Assembly (NCBI RefSeq): GCF_000336555.1
Contig: NZ_KB375281.1
Coordinates: 4,270,155-4,334,154, forward strand
Reading direction: 5' to 3'
From: Afipia clevelandensis ATCC 49720
GTDB lineage: Bacteria; Pseudomonadota; Alphaproteobacteria; Rhizobiales; Xanthobacteraceae
Length of the DNA stretch: 64,000 nucleotides
Part shown: positions 8,230-17,324 of the stretch, in pieces
Layout of the letters: each line of letters begins with the position of its first letter
Position numbering within the stretch: position 1 is the first letter of the stretch
Translations under genes and position numbers: made by a program
Notes under the pieces: model-generated
The model's input: only the letters and a program-made list of their open reading frames with translations
Databases searched by the model: none
What the model was told of the DNA's origin: nothing

Positions 8230-8679
8230 ATGGAGCCGCAAGCCGGACCTCTCGAACGTGTGTCGATATTGGGTCATGTCATGTCGTGGGCAAAGCGGTG
8301 CTCGCAGCGGTTTCGTCGGCCCGATGGATTGCAGGGGCTGGATGCCGATGAAGTCAACCGGATCGCCCGGGATTTCGGACTGTCGACTTCCGATCTTCTG
8401 ACTCTTGCCGGCAGCGGCAGCCATGTGCGGGAGCTGTTGACGCAACGGCTCGCCGGAATGGGGCTGTCAGAAGAAATTCTGAAGAAAAAGCACTTCAGCG
8501 AGTTCGGCGATCTCAATCGTGTTTGCGCCAATTGCACCTCAACGAAGCGCTGCGCCAGCGATTTCCAGAACGGAAGATCCGGCCACTCCGGGTATTGCCC
8601 AAATACGGACACGCTGGAGGCGCTGCGCGCGGCGGGCGATGCGAACAACGAGCCTGACAAGGCAGCTCCAAAAAGCTGA
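8230..8679 (+). CDS. DUF6455-like cysteine-containing protein
   Basis: A 149-aa soluble protein of unknown function. ATG 8230 follows a good GGTGGAGGG ribosome binding site; an upstream ATG at 8212 is an alternative. The C-terminal part has VCANCTSTKRC and GYCPNTDTL, a four-cysteine arrangement resembling DUF6455 proteins of alphaproteobacteria, which could bind a metal or a cofactor. The N-terminal half is helical with LDADEVNRIARDFGLS. It follows the 44-aa membrane protein and precedes ccoN, so it sits in the anaerobic cluster. The DUF assignment is from memory of the cysteine pattern and is tentative. Confidence 0.75.
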   Translation: MEPQAGPLERVSILGHVMSWAKRCSQRFRRPDGLQGLDADEVNRIARDFGLSTSDLLTLAGSGSHVRELLTQRLAGMGLSEEILKKKHFSEFGDLNRVCANCTSTKRCASDFQNGRSGHSGYCPNTDTLEALRAAGDANNEPDKAAPKS

Positions 8680-8695
8680 CCAGCCTTAGCTCAGG

Positions 8696-8709
8696 TTGAT
8701 CTCGATCAA
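8696..8709 (+). promoter_or_regulatory. Perfect FNR/FixK box of the ccoNOQP operon
   Basis: TTGATCTCGATCAA is an exact match to TTGAT-N4-ATCAA. Its centre is at 8702.5. Activation from -41.5 would start transcription near 8744, which supports ATG 8767 rather than ATG 8728 as the ccoN start. Confidence 0.9.
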
Positions 8710-8766
8710 TTCGGGCGCGGCGAAGTCATGATTAATGACCCGGACACGCACAGAGAAGCCTCAATC

Positions 8767-10419
8767 ATGAACGAGTCGCAAGAAACCAAATGGATGACCT
8801 TTGGCGAGGGGAGCCTTGCAGCCTTTTTCGCGGTATCGGTGCTTCTCTGTCTGGTCGCCGCAGCCAAAGCCCAGGATGCCGCTTTCGCATTCCACGCCTA
8901 TGTGGCGATGGGCGCGAGCCTGATAGCGGCATTTGCGATCATCAATCGCTATTTTGACAGACCTGCGTCTTTACCGCCCCAGGAAATCGGCGGGCGGCCG
9001 AATTACAATCTCGCGCCGATCAAGGTCGCATCGGTCCTGTCCGTATTCTGGGGAATCGCGGGTTTCACGGTCGGCCTCCTCATCGCCTCGCAACTGGCGT
9101 GGCCGCAACTGAATTTCGACCTGCCTTGGACGACCTTCGGCAGACTGCGGCCGCTGCACACCTCGGCGGTTATCTTCGCCTTCGGCGGCAATGTGCTGAT
9201 CGCGACATCCTTCTATGTGGTTCAGAAAACCTGCCGGGTGCGCCTCGCAGGCGATCTTGCCCCGTGGTTTGTCGTGCTTGGGTACAACTTTTTCATTCTG
9301 ATCGCAGGCACCGGGTATCTGCTCGGCGTGACGCAATCGAAGGAATATGCCGAGCCGGAATGGTATGCGGACCTGCTGCTGACGGTGGTGTGGGTTACCT
9401 ATCTGCTGGTGTTCGTCGCGACGCTGATCAAGCGTAAGGAACCGCATATCTTCGTCGCGAACTGGTTCTATCTGGCGTTCATCGTCACCATTGCCGTGCT
9501 GCATCTCGGCAACAATCCCGGCGTTCCGGTTTCGCTGTTCGGCTCGAAGTCCTACATCGCCTGGGGCGGCGTTCAGGACGCGATGTTCCAGTGGTGGTAC
9601 GGCCACAACGCGGTGGGCTTCTTCCTGACCGCCGGCTTTCTCGCCATCATGTACTACTTCATTCCGAAGCGCGCGGAGCGGCCGGTTTACTCCTATCGGC
9701 TGTCGATCATCCATTTCTGGGCGATCATTTTCCTCTACATCTGGGCTGGCCCGCATCATCTGCACTACACGGCGCTGCCGGACTGGGCGCAGACTCTCGG
9801 CATGACCTTCTCGATCATGCTGTGGATGCCCTCCTGGGGCGGCATGATCAACGGATTGATGACGCTGTCCGGCGCGTGGGACAAGCTGCGGACAGATCCG
9901 GTGCTGCGAATGCTCGTCGTGTCCGTTGCCTTTTACGGCATGGCTACGTTTGAAGGGCCGCTGATGTCCGTCAAGGCGGTCAATTCGCTCAGTCACTATA
10001 CGGACTGGACCATCGGTCATGTCCACTCGGGCGCGCTCGGCTGGGTCGGTTTCGTATCGTTCGGTGCTCTGTACTGTCTCGTGCCGTGGCTCTGGGACCG
10101 CAAGGGGCTTTACAGCCTCAAACTGGTGAACTGGCATTTCTGGATCGCGACCATCGGCATCGTCCTCTACATCTCCGCGATGTGGGTGTCGGGCATCCTG
10201 CAGGGCCTGATGTGGCGCGCCTATACGTCGCTGGGCTTCCTTGAATACTCCTTCATCGAAACGGTCGAAGCGATGCACCCGTTCTACATCATCCGGGCCG
10301 CAGGCGGCGCGCTGTTCCTGATCGGATCGCTGATCATGGCCTACAATCTCTGGATGACCGCGCGAACCGACGAGGCCTCCGAGATGAGCTCGTCGCGCGC
10401 TCTTCAGCCTGCCGAGTGA
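8767..10419 (+). CDS. ccoN: Cytochrome c oxidase cbb3-type, catalytic subunit I
   Basis: The haem-copper catalytic subunit of the high-affinity cbb3 oxidase in the inner membrane; it reduces oxygen to water. The 550-aa length fits the family. Histidine motifs are visible in order: [14 protein letters not shown] (low-spin haem b), [11 protein letters not shown] (copper B), [14 protein letters not shown] (copper B pair) and [11 protein letters not shown] (haem ligands). ATG 8767 is preferred over ATG 8728 because the FNR/FixK box upstream would place the transcript start near 8744. First gene of ccoNOQP (also called fixNOQP). Confidence 0.96.
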   Translation: MNESQETKWMTFGEGSLAAFFAVSVLLCLVAAAKAQDAAFAFHAYVAMGASLIAAFAIINRYFDRPASLPPQEIGGRPNYNLAPIKVASVLSVFWGIAGFTVGLLIASQLAWPQLNFDLPWTTFGRLRPLHTSAVIFAFGGNVLIATSFYVVQKTCRVRLAGDLAPWFVVLGYNFFILIAGTGYLLGVTQSKEYAEPEWYADLLLTVVWVTYLLVFVATLIKRKEPHIFVANWFYLAFIVTIAVLHLGNNPGVPVSLFGSKSYIAWGGVQDAMFQWWYGHNAVGFFLTAGFLAIMYYFIPKRAERPVYSYRLSIIHFWAIIFLYIWAGPHHLHYTALPDWAQTLGMTFSIMLWMPSWGGMINGLMTLSGAWDKLRTDPVLRMLVVSVAFYGMATFEGPLMSVKAVNSLSHYTDWTIGHVHSGALGWVGFVSFGALYCLVPWLWDRKGLYSLKLVNWHFWIATIGIVLYISAMWVSGILQGLMWRAYTSLGFLEYSFIETVEAMHPFYIIRAAGGALFLIGSLIMAYNLWMTARTDEASEMSSSRALQPAE

Positions 10420-10429
10420 GGAGCGAGCG

Positions 10430-11164
10430 ATGTCATTCTGGAAGCGTCATCAGATTTTCGAGAAGAACTCCATCATTCTCATCATCGGCATTCTCGCCGT
10501 GATCGCGATTGGCGGTCTCGTCGAAATCACGCCGCTGTTCTATTTGAAGAGCACGATCGAGAAAGTGGAGGGCATGCGGCCCTATACGCCGCTCGAACTG
10601 GCCGGGCGCAATATCTACGTCCGCGAAGGCTGTTATCTTTGTCATTCGCAGATGATCCGGCCGCTGCGCGACGAAGTCGAGCGTTATGGCCACTACTCGC
10701 TCGCCGCAGAGAGCATGTACGATCATCCGTTTCAGTGGGGTTCAAAGCGAACCGGACCCGATCTGGCCCGCGTCGGCGCGAAATACTCGGACGAATGGCA
10801 TATCACCCATCTGGTGAATCCGCGTGCCATCGTGCCGCAATCGGTCATGCCCGGCTATCCGTTCCTCTCGGAGACCGAAGTCGATGCGACGACAATCGCC
10901 GGGCATCTGCAAGCGAACCGGACGGTGGGCGTGCCCTATTCGGATGAGCAGATCGCGAATGCGATTTCCGATCTCAAGGCGCAGGCCGATCCGGACAACG
11001 GAGACGTCGATGCGCTGCAGAAGCGATATCCGAAGGCCGTCGCGCGAAACTTCGACGGAAAGCCCGGGAATCCGACGGAGATGGATGCGTTGGTCGCCTA
11101 TCTGCAAATGCTCGGCACGCTTGTCGACTTCAAACTCTACGATGAAAAAGCCAATCTTCGCTAG
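10430..11164 (+). CDS. ccoO: Cytochrome c oxidase cbb3-type, monohaem subunit II
   Basis: A 244-aa membrane-anchored cytochrome c that passes electrons to CcoN. One N-terminal membrane helix (about residues 15-38) is followed by the haem c motif [12 protein letters not shown]. Later methionines (VMPGYPFL and [13 protein letters not shown]) are the usual distal ligand regions. It begins 10 nt after ccoN with a GAGGAG ribosome binding site. Confidence 0.96.
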   Translation: MSFWKRHQIFEKNSIILIIGILAVIAIGGLVEITPLFYLKSTIEKVEGMRPYTPLELAGRNIYVREGCYLCHSQMIRPLRDEVERYGHYSLAAESMYDHPFQWGSKRTGPDLARVGAKYSDEWHITHLVNPRAIVPQSVMPGYPFLSETEVDATTIAGHLQANRTVGVPYSDEQIANAISDLKAQADPDNGDVDALQKRYPKAVARNFDGKPGNPTEMDALVAYLQMLGTLVDFKLYDEKANLR

Positions 11165-11176
11165 GAAAGCCGAAAC

Positions 11177-11341
11177 ATGAAAGCGCTTCTTACGGCCCAG
11201 AATGCTGTTTCGGATTTCATCGTGACTTGGTGGACCCCGATCTTCGTCGGCACCTTTCTGGCTATCGTTGTCTACGCTCTATGGCCTCGCAACAAGGCGC
11301 TGTTCGATGCGGCGTCGAGACTTCCGCTGCGGGAGGACTGA
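11177..11341 (+). CDS. ccoQ: cbb3 oxidase subunit CcoQ
   Basis: A 54-aa single-pass membrane protein. It has one helix (TWWTPIFVGTFLAIVVYALW) and a short tail with the family's WPRNKALFDAAS. CcoQ stabilises the cbb3 complex. It lies between ccoO and ccoP, exactly where fixQ is expected, with 6 nt to ccoP. Confidence 0.92.
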   Translation: MKALLTAQNAVSDFIVTWWTPIFVGTFLAIVVYALWPRNKALFDAASRLPLRED

Positions 11342-11347
11342 CGGATC

Positions 11348-12223
11348 ATGACGCATCACAAGGAAGAGATTGATTCCGTATCGGGTACTGCCACGACCGG
11401 TCATCAATGGGACGGGATCAAGGAGCTGAATACACCGCTGCCGAGATGGTGGGTCATCACGTTCTACGCGACCATCGTGTGGGCAATCGGCTACTGGGTT
11501 GTTTACCCGGCTTGGCCGCTGGTCCAGGGCTATACGGCGGGGATTATCCGCTATTCGTCGCGCGCCGATGTCGCGGTCGATCTCGCAAACCTCGAGAAGC
11601 TGCGCGGCGGCAAGATGGCCACGCTGAACGCGACGCCGCTGGCCGATATCGAAAAGGATCCGGCCCTGCTTGCGCTGGCACGCGCTCGCGGCAAGGCCGC
11701 TTTCGGCGATAACTGCGCGCCCTGCCATGGCAGCGGTGCCGCAGGTGCAAAGGGCTATCCCAATCTCAACGACGACGAATGGCTGTGGGGCGGTTCGCTC
11801 GATCAGATCGGCAACACCATCGCGTTCGGCGTTCGCTCCGGACACGCCAAGGCTCATGAAGGTGCGATGCTGGCGTTCGGCAAGGATGGGATTCTGAAAC
11901 CGGATCAGATTGTCGCGGTCGCCAACTACGTGCGGTCCCTGTCGGGACTCTCCACGGCGCAGGGATTCGACAAGGCGGCCGGGCAGAAAATCTTCGCCGA
12001 GAATTGCGCCGCCTGCCATGGCGAAAATGCCAAAGGCAATATCGAGCAGGGCGCGCCGGACCTGACGGACCAGATCTGGCTCTACGGTTCGGACGAGAAA
12101 ATCCTGATCGAGACCATTACCAACGGACGGGCCGGGGTGATGCCGGCCTGGACCGGCCGTCTCGATCCGGCAACGATCAAGGCGCTGGCGGTCTACGTCC
12201 ACTCTCTTGGTGGTGGAAAGTAG
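11348..12223 (+). CDS. ccoP: Cytochrome c oxidase cbb3-type, dihaem subunit III
   Basis: A 291-aa dihaem cytochrome c that delivers electrons from soluble cytochrome c to CcoO. The N-terminal DGIKELNTPLPRWW precedes a membrane helix, as in the family. Two haem motifs are visible, DNCAPCHGSG and ENCAACHGEN, each followed by a cytochrome c domain with a methionine ligand region (GVMPAW in the second). Last gene of ccoNOQP; ccoG follows after a separate FNR-type box. Confidence 0.96.
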   Translation: MTHHKEEIDSVSGTATTGHQWDGIKELNTPLPRWWVITFYATIVWAIGYWVVYPAWPLVQGYTAGIIRYSSRADVAVDLANLEKLRGGKMATLNATPLADIEKDPALLALARARGKAAFGDNCAPCHGSGAAGAKGYPNLNDDEWLWGGSLDQIGNTIAFGVRSGHAKAHEGAMLAFGKDGILKPDQIVAVANYVRSLSGLSTAQGFDKAAGQKIFAENCAACHGENAKGNIEQGAPDLTDQIWLYGSDEKILIETITNGRAGVMPAWTGRLDPATIKALAVYVHSLGGGK

Positions 12224-12252
12224 GCGGTTCTGAGGTCGAGCATCCGGCTCGG

Positions 12253-12266
12253 TTGAGCTGAATCAA
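12253..12266 (+). promoter_or_regulatory. FNR/FixK-type box of the ccoGHIS operon
   Basis: TTGAGCTGAATCAA matches TTGAT-N4-ATCAA with one mismatch. Its centre is 58.5 bp before the ccoG ATG at 12318, giving a predicted transcript start near 12301. This suggests the maturation genes have their own low-oxygen promoter. Confidence 0.75.
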
Positions 12267-12317
12267 TGGCACGGGGACGATCGCGGCTATCTTGATTGAT
12301 AGCGCGAGACCGATTTC

Positions 12318-13775
12318 ATGAATAAAGTCACGATCCCCGGAGACCTGGAAGGCGACGACTATGGGCCGCTTTATGCGGCTCATAAGCGGGTCTATCCGCA
12401 GAGCGTTTCCGGAACATTCCGCAGCATCAAGTGGAAGCTGATGGCTGTATGCCTCGGCATCTACTACTTCCTGCCGTTCGTCCGCTGGAATCGCGGCGTG
12501 GGTGCGCCAGACCAGGCTGTTCTGGTGGATATGCCGAACAGCAGGTTTTACTTCTTCTTCATCGAGCTCTGGCCGCAGGAGGTTTACTACTTCACAGGCC
12601 TTCTCATCCTCGCTGCGTTGACGCTGTTTCTGATGAACGCGATCGGTGGCCGCATCTGGTGCGGCTATCTGTGTCCGCAGACGGTCTGGACCGACCTTTT
12701 CTACGCAGTCGAGCGCCTGATCGAGGGAGACCGCCGCGAGCGGATGAAGAAGGAATCGGAGGGATACACACTTCAGCGCTGCTCGGAGATCGCGCTCAAG
12801 CACTCGATCTGGATTCTGATCGCCTGGTGGACCGGTGGCGCCTGGGTTCTGTATTTCAACGACGCGCCGACGCTTGTGAAGCAGCTTCTGACCTTCCAGG
12901 CGCCCATGCTTGCCTACATCTGGATCGTCATTCTGACTTTCACGACCTACGCGCTCGCCGGATTCATGCGCGAGCAGGTCTGTGTCTATATGTGTCCCTG
13001 GCCGCGGATACAGGCCGCGCTCACGGATGAATGGGCTCTCAACGTCACCTACAAGTACGACCGGGGCGAGGAGCGTACGTCGCTGAAGAAAGCGCTGGAG
13101 CGGCGATCTCACGGCGAGGCGGTGGGTGACTGCATCGACTGCCGCCAGTGCGTCGCGGTCTGCCCCACGGGAATCGACATCAGGGACGGCGCGCAGCTCG
13201 CCTGCATCCAGTGCGGTCTTTGCATCGACGCCTGCGACACGGTGATGACCAAGATCGGCAGGCCCACTCGCCTGATCGGCTACGATAACGACATCAACAT
13301 TCAGCGGCGATCTGCCGGAAAGCAGGAGATATTCAAGCCTGTCCGGCCCCGAACCGTTGTCTATGCGGCTCTGATCGCGAGCGTCGGCGCCATCATGCTC
13401 TATGCACTGCTGACGCGCTCCCTGCTGGACATCAACGTGCTCCATGATCGCAACCCCATCGCGGTCAGGTTGAGCGATGGCTCTATTCGCAATGCGTACA
13501 CCGTTCGTCTGCTCAACAAACGCGGCTTCGACCGGACCGTTGCCATCGACATCGACGGCGTAAGCGGCGCGGTCGCACATGTTGTCGGCGCGGACACGCT
13601 CACGCCCGACAGGCCGACAATCGTTCTGGGCCGCGATCAGACCAAGGAGCTTCGCGTCCTGGTCACGGCCAAGCCGGCGGGCGAGCTCCCGAAATCCACG
13701 CCGTTGACGTTTCGTGTGACCGATATCGGACTCGGCGAGGCGGCATCCGCGACCGACAACTTTGTCACACCGTGA
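12318..13775 (+). CDS. ccoG: cbb3 oxidase assembly ferredoxin CcoG
   Basis: A 485-aa polytopic inner-membrane iron-sulfur protein needed for cbb3 maturation. Related work on CcoG indicates that it reduces copper for insertion. Several membrane helices fill the first 210 residues. Two 4Fe-4S ferredoxin motifs follow, CIDCRQCVAVCPTG and CIQCGLCIDACD. A last helix and an Ig-like C-terminal domain with LNKRGFDRTVAIDIDG complete the family architecture. It is the first gene of ccoGHIS (fixGHIS). Confidence 0.95.
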   Translation: MNKVTIPGDLEGDDYGPLYAAHKRVYPQSVSGTFRSIKWKLMAVCLGIYYFLPFVRWNRGVGAPDQAVLVDMPNSRFYFFFIELWPQEVYYFTGLLILAALTLFLMNAIGGRIWCGYLCPQTVWTDLFYAVERLIEGDRRERMKKESEGYTLQRCSEIALKHSIWILIAWWTGGAWVLYFNDAPTLVKQLLTFQAPMLAYIWIVILTFTTYALAGFMREQVCVYMCPWPRIQAALTDEWALNVTYKYDRGEERTSLKKALERRSHGEAVGDCIDCRQCVAVCPTGIDIRDGAQLACIQCGLCIDACDTVMTKIGRPTRLIGYDNDINIQRRSAGKQEIFKPVRPRTVVYAALIASVGAIMLYALLTRSLLDINVLHDRNPIAVRLSDGSIRNAYTVRLLNKRGFDRTVAIDIDGVSGAVAHVVGADTLTPDRPTIVLGRDQTKELRVLVTAKPAGELPKSTPLTFRVTDIGLGEAASATDNFVTP

Positions 13776-13797
13776 CCATCAGGAACGGATCGTTTTC

Positions 13798-14298
13798 ATG
13801 AACAGCTCGGCGGCTACGGAAAAACCTCTCACCGGACGCGCGGTACTTGCCATACTGATCGCGTTCTTCGGTGTGGTGATTGGTGTGAACGCCGTGATGA
13901 TGCGGTTCGCGATCGAAACATTGCCAGGAACGGACGTCGACAGCGCCTATCGCGCCAGTCTGGCTTATGAACGCGAAATCCAGAGCGCCCACGAGCAGGA
14001 AGCGCGGCACTGGCAGGTCGAGGCAAGTGTCGCGCGCCACGATATCGACGGCGCGCAGATTCGGATTGTCGCGCATGACATGAAAGGCGCGCCGCTGACG
14101 GGACTGGAATTCTCCGCGCGGCTTGAACGTCCCACCGACAAGCGGGCGGATCGGACCGTTCCTCTGACCGATGCCGGAGCAGGTATTTACAAGGGCACCG
14201 TCGCGGGAATTTCGTCCGGGCAGTGGCACCTGGTGATCGAGGGCGATGCGCGCGGACAGCGCGTGTTCCGATCGCGCAATCGGGTTTTGCTGGATTGA
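13798..14298 (+). CDS. ccoH: cbb3 oxidase assembly protein CcoH/FixH
   Basis: A 166-aa membrane-anchored periplasmic protein needed for cbb3 assembly. It has one N-terminal helix (GRAVLAILIAFFGVVIGVNA) and the FixH-typical YRASLAYEREIQSAHEQEA. ATG 13798 has AGGAACGG upstream; an in-frame TTG at 13762 would overlap ccoG and is less likely. It ends 11 nt before ccoI. Confidence 0.92.
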   Translation: MNSSAATEKPLTGRAVLAILIAFFGVVIGVNAVMMRFAIETLPGTDVDSAYRASLAYEREIQSAHEQEARHWQVEASVARHDIDGAQIRIVAHDMKGAPLTGLEFSARLERPTDKRADRTVPLTDAGAGIYKGTVAGISSGQWHLVIEGDARGQRVFRSRNRVLLD

Positions 14299-14309
14299 GG
14301 GGAGACGTC

Positions 14310-16502
14310 ATGGCTGTTGCGCGGGACTTCTCACATTACGTGAAGGATCTGGGATCGGGCGTCTCCCACATCGACCTTGCGGTCGAAGGCGTCAGTTGCG
14401 CCGGATGCATGATGAAGATCGAGCGTGGTCTGTCGGCCATTCCGGAAGTAACGCTCGCGCGTGTCAATCTGACCGACAGGCGTCTGGCGGTTGAGTGGAA
14501 GAGGGGGACGCTGGATCCTGCGCAACTCGTGGATCGGGTCGCGGCTCTTGGCTACAAGGCCTATCCGTTCGAGCCCGTCCGTGCGGAACTGACGGAGGTC
14601 GAGCAGTCGCGTTTCCTGTTGCGCTGTCTTGGCGTCGCGGCATTCGCCACGATGAACGTGATGATGTTGTCGATTCCGGTGTGGTCCGGAAATGCGACGG
14701 ACATGCTGCCCGAACAGCGTGACTTCTTCCACTGGCTGTCGGCGCTGATCGCACTGCCAGCGGTCGCTTATGCAGGACAGCCGTTTTTCCGCTCGGCGCT
14801 TGCCGCGTTGCGCACGCGCAGCGTCAATATGGACGTTCCGATCAGTATCGGAGTCGTGCTGGCACTTGGCATGTCGGTCGTCGAGACGATCCATCATGCG
14901 GAGCATGCCTATTTCGATGCGGCCATCATGCTTCTCACGTTCCTGCTCGTGGGCCGCTATCTCGACCAGAGCATGAGGCGGCGCACGCGGGCTGTCGCCG
15001 GAAACCTCGCGGCGCTGAAGGCGGAGACCGCCACCAAGTTCGTATCGCCGACGGAGATCAGCGAGGTCCCCGTCGCTGCAATCGCGGCCGGCGATATGGT
15101 GCTGCTTCGTCCGGGTGAGCGATGTGCCGTCGACGGCACGGTGGTCGATGGGCGATCGGACATCGACCAGAGTCTGATCACCGGTGAGACGCGCCATGTT
15201 GCCGCGGAAGCGGGCACCGCAGTTTACGCGGGAACGATGAACATTTCCGGCACGTTGCGTATCCGTGTCGGCGCGGCAGCCGAAGGAACATTGCTCTCCG
15301 AAATATCCCGGCTGCTGGAAAACGCGCTGCAGGGTCGCTCGCGCTATGTGCAGTTGGCGGATCGTGCGTCGCGGCTGTATGCCCCGGTGGTGCATGTCAC
15401 CGCGCTGCTGACCGTGCTTGGATGGGTAGCCCTCGGGGCGAACTGGCACGATGCGATCGTCACCGGGATCGCGGTTTTGATCATTACATGCCCGTGCGCG
15501 CTTGGCCTTGCGATTCCAACGGTGCAGACAATCGTCGCAGGCGCACTGTTCCGTGCGGGCGTCCTGCTTAATTCGGGCGATGCCGTCGAGCGTGTCGCCG
15601 AGGTCGATACCGTCGTCTTCGACAAAACGGGCACGCTGACTTTACCTGAACTCGATGTGGTGAACGCGGATGCTGTTCCGGCCGATGTTCTCAAGACGGC
15701 GGGTCGATTGGCACTGGCCAGTCATCATCCGGTCGCAGCGGCAGTTGCTCGCGCCTCAAAGGAAACATCGCCTCTGGAGGGAGCCGTCGAGGAGCCGGGG
15801 CAGGGCGTGCGCGGAATCGCCGGCGGCGTTGAGTTCAGGCTGGGCAAGCCTTCCTTCTGCGGGGCAGACTTGATCGCAAACGAACTGCTGGCGACGGATC
15901 CGGAAATTTCCGTTGTCGCGTTCGCTAAGGGCAATGAGCGGTTTGTATTCGCCGTGCGGCAGCAGTTGCGACCCGACGCGGCTGCCACGATCGGAGCGCT
16001 GATCAGGCGCGGCATCGCTGTGGAGATACTTTCCGGTGACCGCGCGCCTGCTGTACAGCATGCCGCCATGGCTTTGGGCGTTCCGGCCTGGCGGGCCGGA
16101 CTCGATCCGGCGGACAAGATCGCGCACATCGAAGCGCTGAAGAAACAGGGCCGCAAGGTGATGATGGTCGGCGATGGCATGAACGATGCGCCGGCGCTGG
16201 CTTCGGCGTCAGTCTCGATGTCGCCCGTCAGCGCCACACATCTCAGCCAGGCGGCTGCGGATATGATCTTTCTCGGCAACAATCTCGCGCCGGTCCTGAC
16301 CGCGGTGGATTTTTCGAGGAAGGCGCTACGGTTGATGCGGGAAAATCTGGTGCTGGCGATCGGGTATAACGCTCTGGCTGTTCCGATTGCTATCGCGGGA
16401 TATGCAACGCCGCTGATCGCGGCGGCGGCCATGTCGGGATCTTCAATTTTGGTGATGTTGAATTCGCTGCGGGCGCGCCGCGTAAAGCCGGAGGGCAAGT
16501 GA
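14310..16502 (+). CDS. ccoI: Copper-exporting P1B-type ATPase for cbb3 assembly
   Basis: A 730-aa heavy-metal ATPase that exports copper to the periplasm for the CcoN copper B site. In order it has an N-terminal heavy-metal domain with CAGC (Cys30, Cys33), the membrane copper motif CPC (about residues 394-396), the phosphorylation motif DKTGTLT (Asp about 438) and the hinge motif GDGMNDAPA. ATG 14310 follows GAGGGGAG; the frame extends upstream into ccoH without support. It overlaps ccoS by one base. Confidence 0.95.
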   Translation: MAVARDFSHYVKDLGSGVSHIDLAVEGVSCAGCMMKIERGLSAIPEVTLARVNLTDRRLAVEWKRGTLDPAQLVDRVAALGYKAYPFEPVRAELTEVEQSRFLLRCLGVAAFATMNVMMLSIPVWSGNATDMLPEQRDFFHWLSALIALPAVAYAGQPFFRSALAALRTRSVNMDVPISIGVVLALGMSVVETIHHAEHAYFDAAIMLLTFLLVGRYLDQSMRRRTRAVAGNLAALKAETATKFVSPTEISEVPVAAIAAGDMVLLRPGERCAVDGTVVDGRSDIDQSLITGETRHVAAEAGTAVYAGTMNISGTLRIRVGAAAEGTLLSEISRLLENALQGRSRYVQLADRASRLYAPVVHVTALLTVLGWVALGANWHDAIVTGIAVLIITCPCALGLAIPTVQTIVAGALFRAGVLLNSGDAVERVAEVDTVVFDKTGTLTLPELDVVNADAVPADVLKTAGRLALASHHPVAAAVARASKETSPLEGAVEEPGQGVRGIAGGVEFRLGKPSFCGADLIANELLATDPEISVVAFAKGNERFVFAVRQQLRPDAAATIGALIRRGIAVEILSGDRAPAVQHAAMALGVPAWRAGLDPADKIAHIEALKKQGRKVMMVGDGMNDAPALASASVSMSPVSATHLSQAAADMIFLGNNLAPVLTAVDFSRKALRLMRENLVLAIGYNALAVPIAIAGYATPLIAAAAMSGSSILVMLNSLRARRVKPEGK

Positions 16503-16660
16503 TGGAAGTCCTCGCATACCTCGTGCCGCTTGCTCTGGTTCTCGGCCTTCTGGGTCTCGTGGGTTTCCTTTGGTCGCTCAGGAGCGGGCAATACGACGAT
16601 CTGGAGGGCGCGGGATGGCGCGCGATTGCCGAAGACGAGCCGCCTTCGCCATCCAGGTGA
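16502..16660 (+). CDS. ccoS: cbb3 oxidase maturation protein CcoS
   Basis: A 52-aa protein with one hydrophobic helix (YLVPLALVLGLLGLVGFLW) followed by SLRSGQYDDLEGAGWRA, the CcoS signature. The ATG shares its A with the ccoI stop (TGATG). CcoS is needed for cofactor insertion into the oxidase. It completes ccoGHIS. Confidence 0.92.
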   Translation: MEVLAYLVPLALVLGLLGLVGFLWSLRSGQYDDLEGAGWRAIAEDEPPSPSR

Positions 16661-16684
16661 ATGAGCTGTTGAGACCCGAGCCGG

Positions 16685-16891
16685 CTATTTCTGCCGCGCG
16701 CAGCTCGAATAGCCGATCAGGCTGTAGGCCGGGCACGTTCCGAAAAGACCGGTGAGAAGCGGGACGATTCCGATCAGTCCGGCCCAATCCCAGCCATGGA
16801 CGGGAACGCCGTTGCGAAACGTGAATGCAATCAGCGCAAGTCCCAGCACGATGCGGACCAACCGATCCGCCGAGCCAACATTACGCAACAT
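16685..16891 (-). CDS. Small membrane protein of the DUF2892 (YgaP transmembrane) type
   Basis: A 68-aa protein opening with MLRNVGSADRLVRIVLG, the typical DUF2892 start, followed by two hydrophobic segments and GLFGTCPAYSLIGYSSC near the end. ATG 16891 was chosen because GGAGG lies 8 nt upstream; the open frame itself extends to 16963. An FNR/FixK-type box lies about 78 bp upstream in the right orientation. Proteins of this family sit near rhodanese or respiratory genes; function is unknown. Confidence 0.85.
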   Translation of the reverse strand: MLRNVGSADRLVRIVLGLALIAFTFRNGVPVHGWDWAGLIGIVPLLTGLFGTCPAYSLIGYSSCARQK

Positions 16892-16962
16892 ATCCGTACC
16901 TCCGGAGATTCTGGTTGTGGAAAATTTCACCGGAAGGCTGATCCCTTCGCTCATACGGAGCA

Positions 16963-16976
16963 CTGATTTGGATCAA
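16963..16976 (-). promoter_or_regulatory. FNR/FixK-type box upstream of the DUF2892 gene
   Basis: Read on the minus strand it is TTGATCCAAATCAG, one mismatch from TTGAT-N4-ATCAA. Its centre is about 78 bp before the ATG at 16891, which would give a 37-nt leader if it acts at -41.5. Confidence 0.6.
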
Positions 16977-16991
16977 ACCGGGCACGCTGCA

Positions 16992-17192
16992 CTATCCGCA
17001 GCAGCTAAAGTAAGTCACCGCGGGCCACTTGCGCCAATGGGTCGGCGACATCTCCAGCTTCTTCATTGTCTCGGCATTCAGCCAGCCATCGGCCGTTAGA
17101 ACGCAGGGGAAGAACGCAGCGTGGACTTCGGTCTCAATGACCGCTATCGCGAGGAATTCATTGACCGGCGCAGTGCATATGTCTTGCCACAT
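16992..17192 (-). CDS. Hypothetical small protein, 66 aa
   Basis: A 66-aa frame with natural-looking composition. The centre reads VHAAFFPCVLTADGWLNAETM and the end has SPTHWRKWPAV, then a Cys pair before the stop. No ribosome binding site is clear before the ATG at 17192. An FNR-like box lies only 43 bp upstream, so either the transcript is leaderless or the real start is internal. The position between two FNR-like boxes suggests a low-oxygen gene. No family is recognised. Confidence 0.5.
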   Translation of the reverse strand: MWQDICTAPVNEFLAIAVIETEVHAAFFPCVLTADGWLNAETMKKLEMSPTHWRKWPAVTYFSCCG

Positions 17193-17227
17193 ATGCCATC
17201 GTTTACCGGCCGAGCTGGAAGCTCGCC

Positions 17228-17241
17228 TTGATTCAGATCAG
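17228..17241. promoter_or_regulatory. FNR/FixK-like box beside the 66-aa gene
   Basis: TTGATTCAGATCAG has one mismatch to TTGAT-N4-ATCAA. No plus-strand gene follows, so it most likely serves the minus-strand small gene at 16992-17192. Confidence 0.5.
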
Positions 17242-17324
17242 CGGCATGAGCTGTCTTCAGCCGGCTGGCGTCGGCCATTGCCATGTCGGAATGGCCGGAC
17301 GCCTACATTGTGTATCGGCGGCGC

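Noticed and set aside
8728-8766. ATG 8728 as the ccoN start
   Set aside because: The perfect FNR/FixK box at 8696-8709 would place the transcript start near 8744, downstream of this ATG; ATG 8767 also fits the family N-terminus.
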